Below, in pieces: positions 1 through 5,566 of a DNA stretch of 5,566 nucleotides. Position 1 is the stretch's first letter. The number at the start of each line of letters is the position of its first letter. The notes under the pieces were generated by a model, which saw only the letters and a program-made list of their open reading frames with translations, searched no databases and was not told where the DNA came from. The position numbers and the translations under genes are program-made. The stretch comes from DAOTVS01 sp034436375 (GTDB taxonomy: Bacteria; Chloroflexota; Anaerolineae; SpSt-313): contig DAOTVS010000230.1 of NCBI GenBank assembly GCA_034436375.1, positions 1 to 5,566 on the forward strand, given 5' to 3'.

Positions 1-20
1 CCGGCCCTCGCATCCGCTCG

Positions 21-428
21 CTAACGCTTGCGCGGATCTTGTATGGCCGTACCCTCATCATCGACCACCCGGTAGTCGCCATCCACTGTTCGCGCGCCAT
101 TTCCTGATGGCGACGAGCCGGGCGGGCGCCTACCGTATTGGATCTCGTGTCGCAACGCCGCCACGATGGACGGCGGCGACAGATTGACCAGCAACTCCAT
201 GCCCAGCAATAGGATGGCCAGATCATCGAACTGCCCAAGCCCTAACATCGGATCCGGCAACAGGTCGATCGGGAAGAGCAGATAGGCGATGGCAATGAAC
301 GGCGCGACCTTTGCCCAAGCCGGCACATCCGGATGCTTCAGCAGCCGCCAACACAATCGCAACTCGCGAATAAGGTCCCCCAACAGCCCCGCCCTGTTCT
401 GAGGGCTGGAAGATGGGTTGCCGCTCAC
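21..428 (-). CDS. DUF1232 (YkvA-type) small membrane-associated protein
   Basis: A 135-residue protein. The DUF1232 core lies at about residues 37-82, with the signature PIDLLPDP at 53-60 followed by FDDL at 67-70, inside two hydrophobic stretches (about 41-58 and 68-82) that could form a membrane hairpin. The N-terminal 35 residues are polar to amphipathic. The tail from about residue 98 is Pro/Gly/Ser-rich and then acidic (VDGDYRVVDDE at 115-125), and is probably disordered. Family members are common in bacteria, but no biochemical role is established, so none is assigned. The start is GTG at 428: GGAGG at 437-441 sits 8 nt upstream, while the ATG overlapping it at 430 runs straight into TGA. 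The gene has its own promoter in the 83-bp gap after the DUF2723 gene. Only 20 bp of sequence follow its stop, and no terminator is visible there. The family call is firm; function is unknown. Confidence 0.9.
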   Translation of the reverse strand: MSGNPSSSPQNRAGLLGDLIRELRLCWRLLKHPDVPAWAKVAPFIAIAYLLFPIDLLPDPMLGLGQFDDLAILLLGMELLVNLSPPSIVAALRHEIQYGRRPPGSSPSGNGARTVDGDYRVVDDEGTAIQDPRKR

Positions 429-476
429 ATCCCTTACCTCCGGGCCACGCCTTGGCAGCGTTGCCCCTTAAAGGTA

Positions 477-505
477 ATTATAACAAGAGCAGGGATGATT
501 GGCAA
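477..505 (-). promoter_or_regulatory. SigmaA/sigma70-type promoter of the DUF1232 gene
   Basis: On the minus strand, a TTGCCA -35 box (500-505, five of six consensus bases) is followed by a 17-bp spacer and a perfect TATAAT -10 box (477-482). Initiation would be expected near position 470, giving a leader of about 40 nt before the GTG start at 428. The -35 box lies only 6 bp past the end of the DUF2723 gene, so the DUF1232 gene can be transcribed independently of the genes upstream. Confidence 0.75.
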
Positions 506-511
506 GGCTCA

Positions 512-3499
512 TCAGGGTATTATCACCTGCCATAGGGTCACGTGCAGCCCCTGCCCGGCCTCCGCCAACCGGGCATCACCTACCGGCAGCGGCTCCAGCG
601 TGGAAGAGTCATAGACCGTCAGCCCCAGGCGCGCCTGCCCGGAAGCCCCTGCCGGCAGGGTAATGCGGTGCACGTCGCGCACGTGCCAGCCGGCCAGCCA
701 CTTGAGGGTGGGAATAGCGCCCTGGGCCGGCGTGCCATCATCCTGCGCCTGCCAGCCATTACCGTCGAGCCGCACCGAGACGGCATAGTCGTTGAGCAGC
801 GGCCGCTCCGCCAGGAACTCTAGCGTCACCGGATAGGGACTGCCGGGCGGCCCCGAGCGCGCGCCCACCAACACCATCTCGCCTCCCAGATCCAGATAGC
901 GCGCCCCGGGAACGGGTGCGCGCAGCACCACCGGCAGGGCTGTCTCGCGCCGCCGCCAGGGCCCCAGAGCAAAGCCACCGTCGGTGCCGAGCAGGCGGAA
1001 GGTGTGCGCCCCAGGGTTGACATCCAGGGTTACCGTGCGGTAGCCGCCTACCGGGCCGCCCGGCACCTGCAGGGATTGCGGCGCACTGCCATCCTGCGGC
1101 AGCAGCGCGAGGGCAAGGGCGCCGGCCCCAGCTGGCCGGTACCAGTGCAGGTACAGGCGCCGGCTATTCGCCACAGAGTCATCCCAATCCACCCCGACCA
1201 GGCGCGAACCATCGCTCCAGACGACGCTCAGCGGGTGGAGCGTAGCCGGCGCTTGGGCGCGCGGTAGCACCTGCACATGCCCCAACTCGATGGTATCCTG
1301 CCCGTCGGCTGTCTTGAGCCGCTCCCAATTGCCGCCTTCCGGCGTGTAGTAGACGCCGGCCAGCAGGCGATAGTCGCCCGGCGGCGTATCGGGGCGCAGG
1401 GTGAAATGATAGCTATCGACCATGATCTCGCCCGGAGTGACTCTATCCGCGCTGTAAGTCAGGTCCGACTGCCCCGCGATGCCCCCCGGCCCTTCCAGGT
1501 GCACGAACCAGGAATAGTCACGGTCCAGCGGCTGCAGCGCTCTCCAGGCCACCTGCAGGTCCACGCTCTTTCCCAGCGCCACCTCGCCCTGGCCCAGGCG
1601 GACCCCCGAGAGGGCAAAGCGCCCGCCCAGCACCTGACCGCCGCCGCTAAAGCCAGCAGGCGCGGCCTGGAGCGGCCTCGCCTGCACCACCCAGGCGCCC
1701 TGCTGGGGTATCAACGGGTACGGCAGGCTGGAGAACTCGGGGAAGAGGTCGGTGACCAGCACGGGGCGAGACCCTACCGCCTCCTGGATGCGCCGCACCC
1801 ACACCTGACCGTTGGGGGTCGACCCCTCCGGATAGACATAGGTCACGGTAACGTCGCGCCGCAGGCCCTCCACCTGTTGCAGGTACCACAGGGGCGTCGC
1901 CTCGTTCCAGTCGCTGAGAACCAGTGCTCCGTGGGGCGCCGACTGCAGCAGGGCCACGGCCCGCTCTCGGCAAGAATCGTCGCGATGCAGCGCCTGGAAG
2001 CTCGGCAGGGCGCTCAAGCCGTTCAGCAGCGCCCAACAGGCCACAAGCCCTCCGGCAAGCGCAGGCCAGGCGCGAAAGGGCCACGTGCGCAACGCCAGCC
2101 CCAACCCCAGGCCCAGCCCCAGGGCCAGTGCCACATAAGCCGGCAAGAGATACTCCACCGTCTGGGGCGCCCGGTAGGTAATCGCAGCAAAGCCGTCCAC
2201 CAGGGCCACACCACCCCACAACAGGAGCCAGCGCCAGGGCCGCCGGGCCAGGAGCACCACACCCAGCAGCAGGACGGCAGCCAGGAGGCCCCAGCCCAGC
2301 TCGGTGTGCAGGATATCGATGAGGATGGTCAGGCGCAGGCCCAGCACAGGCTGAAAGGCATAGTAGAGCATGTCGCCGCGGAAACCCAACGCCAGCACGT
2401 GCGAGAGAAAGCCCGATACGGAACGAATGGGCGCCGGGTCAAAGGGCGGGTCCATCAGGCTGCGCAGTGGAAGGTAAGCCAGTACCAGCACGCCCGGCAG
2501 CAGGGCAGCGACGGGCAGCAGCCAGCGCCGCGGCTGGATCACCAGCCGGGGATCGACGGCGATGAGGTAAGCGAGATACGGCAATGCCAGGAGCGCCAGC
2601 GAGCCATGGTGGGTGACGGCCAGCCCAAAGGTCAGCGCAAAAGCGACCAGGTAGCGGCCTGCCCGCGCCTCACCATAGCGCAGGAGCCAATGCAGGCAGA
2701 GCACGGTCAGGAGCGCCATCAGGCTGCGGATGTTGGCAAAGGTGCCCTGGGCCCAGAAGGTCGGCGTCACGCCCAGCGCCAGCGCCGCGAGCGCCCCCGC
2801 CGCGCCCGAGTCGGTAGCCTGCCGCACTGTGCGCGCGAGCACAGCCAGGGTGCCTGCGGCGCAGACAGCGGCAAAGAGGTTCACCCGCCAGGCCGGGTCA
2901 CCCAGGGGCAGGAGCGTGAACAGCTTGCCGAGCATGGTGTAGAGGGGATAGCCCGGCGGATGGGCAATGCCCAGCACCGCCGAGACGAGCTGAAACTCGC
3001 CGGCGTCGGCCGGTTGCACCGAGGGCGCAAGCGTCGCAACATAGAGTCCCAACCCCCCGGCCCCCACGGCCGCCTCCCACAGCCAGCCGGGCCAGCGCTC
3101 AAAGCCTCGGGCGACAGGGCCGTTCCTGGCGGGCGCCGGGGGCTCACCCGAACTCGTGTGGGGGGCCGGCATACAGGCCAGGGCCAGGGCCACCAGAGAG
3201 ACGATCCCCGCAGCGAAGCTCACGCGCCCATCCGTCCACGGCCAGAGAGCATAGGCGCCAAGCAGGAGCAGCGGCCAAGTCGGGCGCCCGGTCCGGCGCA
3301 GTAGCCAGACGGCAAGCGCAGCCGCCAGGAGCCCCAGCAGCAATGAGGCGCCCACGAGCGCGCGCCCCATCATAGCCGGCCGCAGCTCACAGGCCACACG
3401 CGACAGGTAGAGCCCGGCCATAAGCGCCGCCGCTACGTCCAGAGTCACGCGCCCAACCCGATGGCTGTCCCGCTTCTTGCTTGCGGGCTGCATACCCAT
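512..3499 (-). CDS. DUF2723/TMEM260-like GT-C membrane glycosyltransferase with C-terminal beta-sandwich domains
   Basis: A 995-residue integral membrane protein; numbering is from ATG 3499. Residues 1-110 hold about four hydrophobic segments ahead of the usual family start. The DUF2723 core runs from about 150 to 350. Its first outer loop carries the acidic pair D165 and E168 in ADAGEF, where GT-C enzymes place their catalytic acid, followed by the family signature AHPPGYPLY at 179-187 and a His pair at 297-298. Further membrane segments reach about residue 498, roughly 14 in all. Residues 500-608 form an extracytoplasmic alpha/beta region, and 619 to the end look like three beta-sandwich modules. 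Human TMEM260 in this family is a protein O-mannosyltransferase. By analogy this protein probably moves a sugar from a polyprenyl-phosphate donor to a protein or glycan outside the membrane; donor and acceptor are inferred only. ATG 3499 is preferred because GAGG at 3507-3510 is 7 nt upstream; TTG 3505 abuts that site. The gene lies 76 bp after the hydrolase and is probably co-transcribed with it. Confidence 0.92.
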   Translation of the reverse strand: MGMQPASKKRDSHRVGRVTLDVAAALMAGLYLSRVACELRPAMMGRALVGASLLLGLLAAALAVWLLRRTGRPTWPLLLLGAYALWPWTDGRVSFAAGIVSLVALALACMPAPHTSSGEPPAPARNGPVARGFERWPGWLWEAAVGAGGLGLYVATLAPSVQPADAGEFQLVSAVLGIAHPPGYPLYTMLGKLFTLLPLGDPAWRVNLFAAVCAAGTLAVLARTVRQATDSGAAGALAALALGVTPTFWAQGTFANIRSLMALLTVLCLHWLLRYGEARAGRYLVAFALTFGLAVTHHGSLALLALPYLAYLIAVDPRLVIQPRRWLLPVAALLPGVLVLAYLPLRSLMDPPFDPAPIRSVSGFLSHVLALGFRGDMLYYAFQPVLGLRLTILIDILHTELGWGLLAAVLLLGVVLLARRPWRWLLLWGGVALVDGFAAITYRAPQTVEYLLPAYVALALGLGLGLGLALRTWPFRAWPALAGGLVACWALLNGLSALPSFQALHRDDSCRERAVALLQSAPHGALVLSDWNEATPLWYLQQVEGLRRDVTVTYVYPEGSTPNGQVWVRRIQEAVGSRPVLVTDLFPEFSSLPYPLIPQQGAWVVQARPLQAAPAGFSGGGQVLGGRFALSGVRLGQGEVALGKSVDLQVAWRALQPLDRDYSWFVHLEGPGGIAGQSDLTYSADRVTPGEIMVDSYHFTLRPDTPPGDYRLLAGVYYTPEGGNWERLKTADGQDTIELGHVQVLPRAQAPATLHPLSVVWSDGSRLVGVDWDDSVANSRRLYLHWYRPAGAGALALALLPQDGSAPQSLQVPGGPVGGYRTVTLDVNPGAHTFRLLGTDGGFALGPWRRRETALPVVLRAPVPGARYLDLGGEMVLVGARSGPPGSPYPVTLEFLAERPLLNDYAVSVRLDGNGWQAQDDGTPAQGAIPTLKWLAGWHVRDVHRITLPAGASGQARLGLTVYDSSTLEPLPVGDARLAEAGQGLHVTLWQVIIP

Positions 3500-3506
3500 A
3501 CTCAAT

Positions 3507-3510
3507 CCTC
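3507..3510 (-). promoter_or_regulatory. Ribosome binding site that sets the DUF2723 start
   Basis: GAGG on the minus strand, within GGTGAGGA, lies 7 nt upstream of ATG 3499. The TTG at 3505 would leave only one base between the site and the start, and the ATG at 3493 would leave 13. The spacing therefore selects ATG 3499 from three in-frame candidates. Confidence 0.65.
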
Positions 3511-3561
3511 ACCGTCAGCCAGAGATCAATACCATTTTCCGGCTAAGCAGCTATTCAAGCT

Positions 3562-3578
3562 TGACGTTTGGCACGTCA
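3562..3578. repeat. Perfect inverted repeat beginning at the hydrolase stop codon
   Basis: TGACGT, five unpaired bases, then ACGTCA: a perfect 6-bp dyad. Read on the minus strand, its first three bases are the TGA stop of the hydrolase gene. No T-rich run follows on the minus strand, so it does not look like a standard intrinsic terminator. It could be an RNA hairpin between two co-transcribed genes, a protein-binding dyad, or chance. Confidence 0.5.
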
Positions 3579-4409
3579 GTGCACACGCGCGTCCAGCCAG
3601 GCCAGCAGATCGCCCAGGGGGCGTGCGCGCTCGATCTCGTTAAAGCCCTCATGGTAAAAGCCAACGTATTCCCGTTTCGTCTTGTCGGCAGCGGCCACGC
3701 TTTCGTAAAGGCGGCGCATGGCCGGGCTGTCCACGATGGGGTCATCATCGGACATGAGGAGCAGGAACGGGAGCTTGATCTCGCCAGCCCGGGCCAGGAT
3801 AGTCTGAATGGAAGCCATCATCTCGGTGAAAAAACGCGCCGAGACCAGGTCGTGCACCAGCGGGTCCGCCACATAGGCAGCGCCCACCCGAGGGTCGTGT
3901 GAAAGCCCGGCAGCCGGCAGCCCCGAATGCTGACAGAAGGCAGGCGCCAGATGGCTCATTGCCCGCGCCAGGAGCAGCTTGCCGGCCGGCACGGGAAATC
4001 TCTGCCCCAGGGCAGGTGATGACACAATCAGGCCGGCCAGCCCCTGCGGCCGCTCGAGTGCATACTGCAACGCAATCGTGCCGCCCAGGCTGTGGCCCAG
4101 CAGGAACACCGGCAAGCCGTGCTCGGCCTCTCGCGCCAACTCGATCATGCGGTGCAGATCGGCCGTGTACTGGGTAAAGCGATCGATGTGGCCGCGCGTG
4201 CCCCCAGAGCGCCCGTGGCCACGATGATCCAGGGCATAGACGGCATAGCCCTGCGGCACAACATGCTCCACCACATTCCCATAGCGCCCGCTATGCTCGC
4301 CCAAGCCATGAGCGATGGCCAGCACGGCCCGGGCCGCATCTGGCCGCCAGGCCTGCCACCAGATGCGCACGCCGCCTTCGCCCTTGTATTCGCCTTCCAG
4401 GTGCTGCAT
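3576..4409 (-). CDS. Alpha/beta hydrolase, monoacylglycerol-lipase-like (Hydrolase_4 family)
   Basis: A 277-residue soluble protein of normal family length, with no signal peptide, so probably cytoplasmic. The fold's landmarks appear in order. The oxyanion-hole HG is at 34-35 within HGLGEHSGRY, a stretch very typical of monoglyceride lipases. DHRGHGRS is at 61-68. The nucleophile elbow GHSLGG is at 105-110 with Ser107. The acid is Asp223 in DDDPIVD and the base His253 in FYHEGFNE. A cap-like insert spans about 135-200. Known relatives cleave monoacylglycerols or lysophospholipids to a fatty acid plus glycerol or a glycerol phosphate; the exact ester here cannot be told from sequence. Two adjacent ATGs occur at 4412 and 4409. 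The second is chosen because GGGAGG at 4415-4420 lies 5 nt from it, the same spacing as at tgt. A longer reading to 4607 would run through the promoter. The DUF2723 gene follows in the same direction. Confidence 0.93.
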   Translation of the reverse strand: MQHLEGEYKGEGGVRIWWQAWRPDAARAVLAIAHGLGEHSGRYGNVVEHVVPQGYAVYALDHRGHGRSGGTRGHIDRFTQYTADLHRMIELAREAEHGLPVFLLGHSLGGTIALQYALERPQGLAGLIVSSPALGQRFPVPAGKLLLARAMSHLAPAFCQHSGLPAAGLSHDPRVGAAYVADPLVHDLVSARFFTEMMASIQTILARAGEIKLPFLLLMSDDDPIVDSPAMRRLYESVAAADKTKREYVGFYHEGFNEIERARPLGDLLAWLDARVH

Positions 4410-4414
4410 CATTG

Positions 4415-4420
4415 CCTCCC
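4415..4420 (-). promoter_or_regulatory. Ribosome binding site of the hydrolase gene
   Basis: GGGAGG on the minus strand, 2 nt before ATG 4412 and 5 nt before ATG 4409. The 5-nt spacing favours the second ATG and matches the GGGAGG-5-GTG arrangement at tgt in this window. Confidence 0.7.
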
Positions 4421-4452
4421 GTGGACCTTCCCCGCGCCTCGCAAGTGCACCC

Positions 4453-4481
4453 ATTATAAACGAAATACAGCATGGAGGAAA
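4453..4481 (-). promoter_or_regulatory. Promoter of the hydrolase (and probably DUF2723) unit
   Basis: A perfect TATAAT -10 box on the minus strand (4453-4458), with the weak -35 candidate TTTCCT (4476-4481, three of six consensus bases) at 17-bp spacing. Initiation near 4446 would give a leader of roughly 37 nt to ATG 4409. The box overlaps an in-frame ATG at 4454, which argues against any start further upstream than 4412. Confidence 0.6.
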
Positions 4482-4653
4482 AAGGCAACACGAACAAGGG
4501 ATTGACGCGGGGGAGGAATGTGACAACCAGGTCAGGGCACGAGGATTGGTTGCGTGTCGTGGCAGGATTTCACGTCGGCTACCGCTAAGACCGCCAACAC
4601 GGGCCACCGCTCCGTCTCCGACAGTTCAGGCGAGTAGGCGATACGCAGCCATC

Positions 4654-4671
4654 CCTTTCGCGCCTTTCGCG
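4654..4671. repeat. Perfect tandem 9-mer upstream of the tgt promoter
   Basis: CCTTTCGCG occurs twice with no gap (4654-4662 and 4663-4671), ending 15 bp before the tgt -35 box. The position is compatible with an activator or operator site, but an 18-bp tandem repeat can also arise by replication slippage. No regulator is recognised. Confidence 0.5.
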
Positions 4672-4686
4672 TTCCAGGAATCCGCT

Positions 4687-4715
4687 TTGCCCTCTCCTGG
4701 CCCTGAGCCTATAAT
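4687..4715 (+). promoter_or_regulatory. Promoter of tgt
   Basis: TTGCCC -35 box (4687-4692, four of six consensus bases), a 17-bp spacer, then a perfect TATAAT -10 box (4710-4715). Initiation near 4722 gives a leader of about 40 nt. The layout closely matches the promoter ahead of the DUF1232 gene. Confidence 0.72.
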
Positions 4716-4750
4716 AACCGCTACGGCGTAGGCAGGTGATCTTGCATGGT

Positions 4751-4756
4751 GGGAGG
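4751..4756 (+). promoter_or_regulatory. Ribosome binding site of tgt
   Basis: GGGAGG, 5 nt before GTG 4762. An in-frame GTG at 4756 overlaps this site and so is unlikely to be used. An ATG at 4746 is in a different frame and precedes the site. Confidence 0.75.
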
Positions 4757-4761
4757 TGCAG

Positions 4762-5566
4762 GTGTTCGAGTTCGAGCTGCGGCATCAGGACCCGACGAGC
4801 CGGGGGCGCCTCGGCGCATTCCACACGCCCCATGGGGTATTGGAGACGCCGGTCTTTGCCCCGGTAGGCACACAGGCCACGGTCAAGACGCTGACGCCGC
4901 AGGAGTTGGAGGATCTGGGCGCCACGTTGGTGCTCGCCAACACCTATCACCTCTTCCTGCGCCCGGGGGCCGAGCGGGTGGCCCGTCTGGGCGGCTTGCA
5001 CCGCTTTATGGCCTGGGAGCATCCCCTACTCACCGATAGCGGCGGTTTCCAGGTTTTCAGCCTGGAGACCCTGCGCCGGGTCACTGACGAAGGCGTGCTC
5101 TTCCGCTCGCATATCGACGGCTCGGAGCACTTTTTGTCGCCGGAAAAGTCGATCGAGGTCCAAGAGCAGCTCGGCGCCGACATTATCATGGCCTTTGATG
5201 AGTGCGCCCCGCCCATGAACTATGATCAGGCGCGCGAGGCGATGCACCGCACCCATGCCTGGGCAGAGCGGTGCCTGACGGCCCACAAGCGGCCCGATCA
5301 GGCGCTCTTCGGCATTGTGCAGGGCGGCGGCTTTACCGATCTGCGGCAGGAATCGGCCTATGTGCTCAGCGAGATGCCCTTCCCAGGGTACGGCATCGGC
5401 GGCCTCTCGGTGGGTGAGCCAAAAGAAGTGACCTGGGCCATGCTCGATGCGACCATCCCCTGCCTGCCCACACACAAGCCGCACTATCTGATGGGCGTGG
5501 GCTCGCCAGAGGACCTCTTCGAGGGCGTCGCCCGCGGCATCGATATCTTTGATAGCGTTCTGCCCA
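4762..5566 (+). CDS. tgt: tRNA-guanine transglycosylase, 5' part (cut by window end)
   Basis: The first 268 residues of a protein usually about 370-400 long. The enzyme swaps guanine 34 of tRNAs with GUN anticodons (Asp, Asn, His, Tyr) for preQ1, the committed tRNA step of queuosine synthesis, in the cytoplasm. The TIM-barrel motifs appear in order: TPVFAPVGTQ near the N-terminus; LTDSGGFQVFSL with the general acid/base Asp92; FDEC with Asp146 and Cys148; GIVQGG with Gln187; GIGGLSVGEP at 211-220; YLMGVG at 242-247; and FDSVLP with the nucleophile Asp264. Cys148 and Val217 match the bacterial, preQ1-using type rather than the eukaryotic queuine type. One oddity is Ser265, where many bacterial homologues have Cys after the nucleophile. 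The zinc-binding cysteines lie beyond the window. The gene is transcribed away from the other three, from its own promoter. The start is GTG 4762, set by the ribosome binding site. Confidence 0.97.
   Translation, partial: MFEFELRHQDPTSRGRLGAFHTPHGVLETPVFAPVGTQATVKTLTPQELEDLGATLVLANTYHLFLRPGAERVARLGGLHRFMAWEHPLLTDSGGFQVFSLETLRRVTDEGVLFRSHIDGSEHFLSPEKSIEVQEQLGADIIMAFDECAPPMNYDQAREAMHRTHAWAERCLTAHKRPDQALFGIVQGGGFTDLRQESAYVLSEMPFPGYGIGGLSVGEPKEVTWAMLDATIPCLPTHKPHYLMGVGSPEDLFEGVARGIDIFDSVLP

Larger units (their letters stand above)
4410..4761. other. Divergent intergenic control region between the hydrolase and tgt
   Basis: About 350 bp without a credible gene. It contains the hydrolase promoter and leader at its left end, the tgt promoter and leader at its right end, and a tandem 9-mer next to the latter. 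The middle part, roughly 4490-4650, shows only weak imperfect dyads, such as CAACCA/TGGTTG at 4524-4552, and no tRNA, small RNA or open frame that I can support. Short open frames crossing this stretch lack family features. Confidence 0.6.

Noticed and set aside
1277..3304. A 675-codon open frame on the plus strand, antisense to the DUF2723 gene
   Set aside because: Long antisense frames are expected opposite high-GC genes with biased third positions. The translation is low-complexity, rich in Gln, Arg, Pro, Gly and His, with no recognisable domain, and the minus-strand frame has clear family motifs.
4524..4561. Overlapping weak dyads (CAACCA/TGGTTG and CACGA/TCGTG) in the middle of the intergenic region
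   Set aside because: Stems of only 5-6 bp with loops of 14-17 nt are expected by chance, and no T tract follows.
4410..4607. Extension of the hydrolase by 66 residues to an ATG at 4607
   Set aside because: The extra residues show no domain and run through the TATAAT box at 4453-4458; a good ribosome binding site sits just before the ATG pair at 4409-4412.
4722..4761. A preQ1 riboswitch in the tgt leader
   Set aside because: The predicted leader is only about 40 nt and shows neither the C-rich loop nor the A-rich tail expected of a preQ1 aptamer.
4585..5022. A 145-codon minus-strand frame over the start of tgt
   Set aside because: It lies opposite well-conserved tgt coding sequence and the tgt promoter and shows no family features.
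5026..5484. A 152-codon minus-strand frame inside tgt
   Set aside because: It is a shadow of the tgt frame, whose catalytic motifs are intact on the plus strand.
1..5566. Mobile elements, CRISPR arrays, tRNA or rRNA genes
   Set aside because: No transposase or integrase motif, no regularly spaced repeats, and no tRNA-like or rRNA-like stretch was seen on either strand.

Overview
This window looks like ordinary, high-GC bacterial chromosome. It holds four protein genes: three on the minus strand and one, cut by the window end, on the plus strand. The best guess for the source is a member of the Chloroflexota. The reasons are the very long DUF2723 membrane protein with several C-terminal beta-sandwich domains, the small DUF1232 protein with an acidic tail, the high GC content and the GTG starts. 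This is inferred from remembered family patterns; no search was run.

Layout from left to right: a DUF1232 (YkvA-type) small membrane-associated protein (21-428, minus); a 995-residue DUF2723/TMEM260-like GT-C membrane glycosyltransferase (512-3499, minus); a monoacylglycerol-lipase-like alpha/beta hydrolase (3576-4409, minus); a divergent control region (4410-4761); and the first two thirds of tgt, tRNA-guanine transglycosylase (4762 to the end, plus).

Three places carry sigma70/sigmaA-like promoters with near-perfect -10 boxes and 17-bp spacers: ahead of the hydrolase, ahead of tgt and ahead of the DUF1232 gene. The DUF2723 gene has no clear promoter in its 76-bp upstream gap, so it is probably read through from the hydrolase promoter. 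The DUF1232 gene has its own strong promoter starting just past the DUF2723 stop. The likely units are therefore hydrolase-DUF2723, DUF1232 and tgt.

Functionally the genes do not form an obvious pathway. tgt belongs to queuosine tRNA modification. The DUF2723 protein probably transfers a sugar from a lipid carrier outside the membrane. The hydrolase probably cleaves a small ester such as a monoacylglycerol. The DUF1232 protein has no known function. I found no mobile element, CRISPR array, RNA gene or new multi-gene system. The points worth a second look are the domain architecture of the DUF2723 protein, a hairpin starting at the hydrolase stop codon, and a perfect tandem 9-mer next to the tgt promoter.
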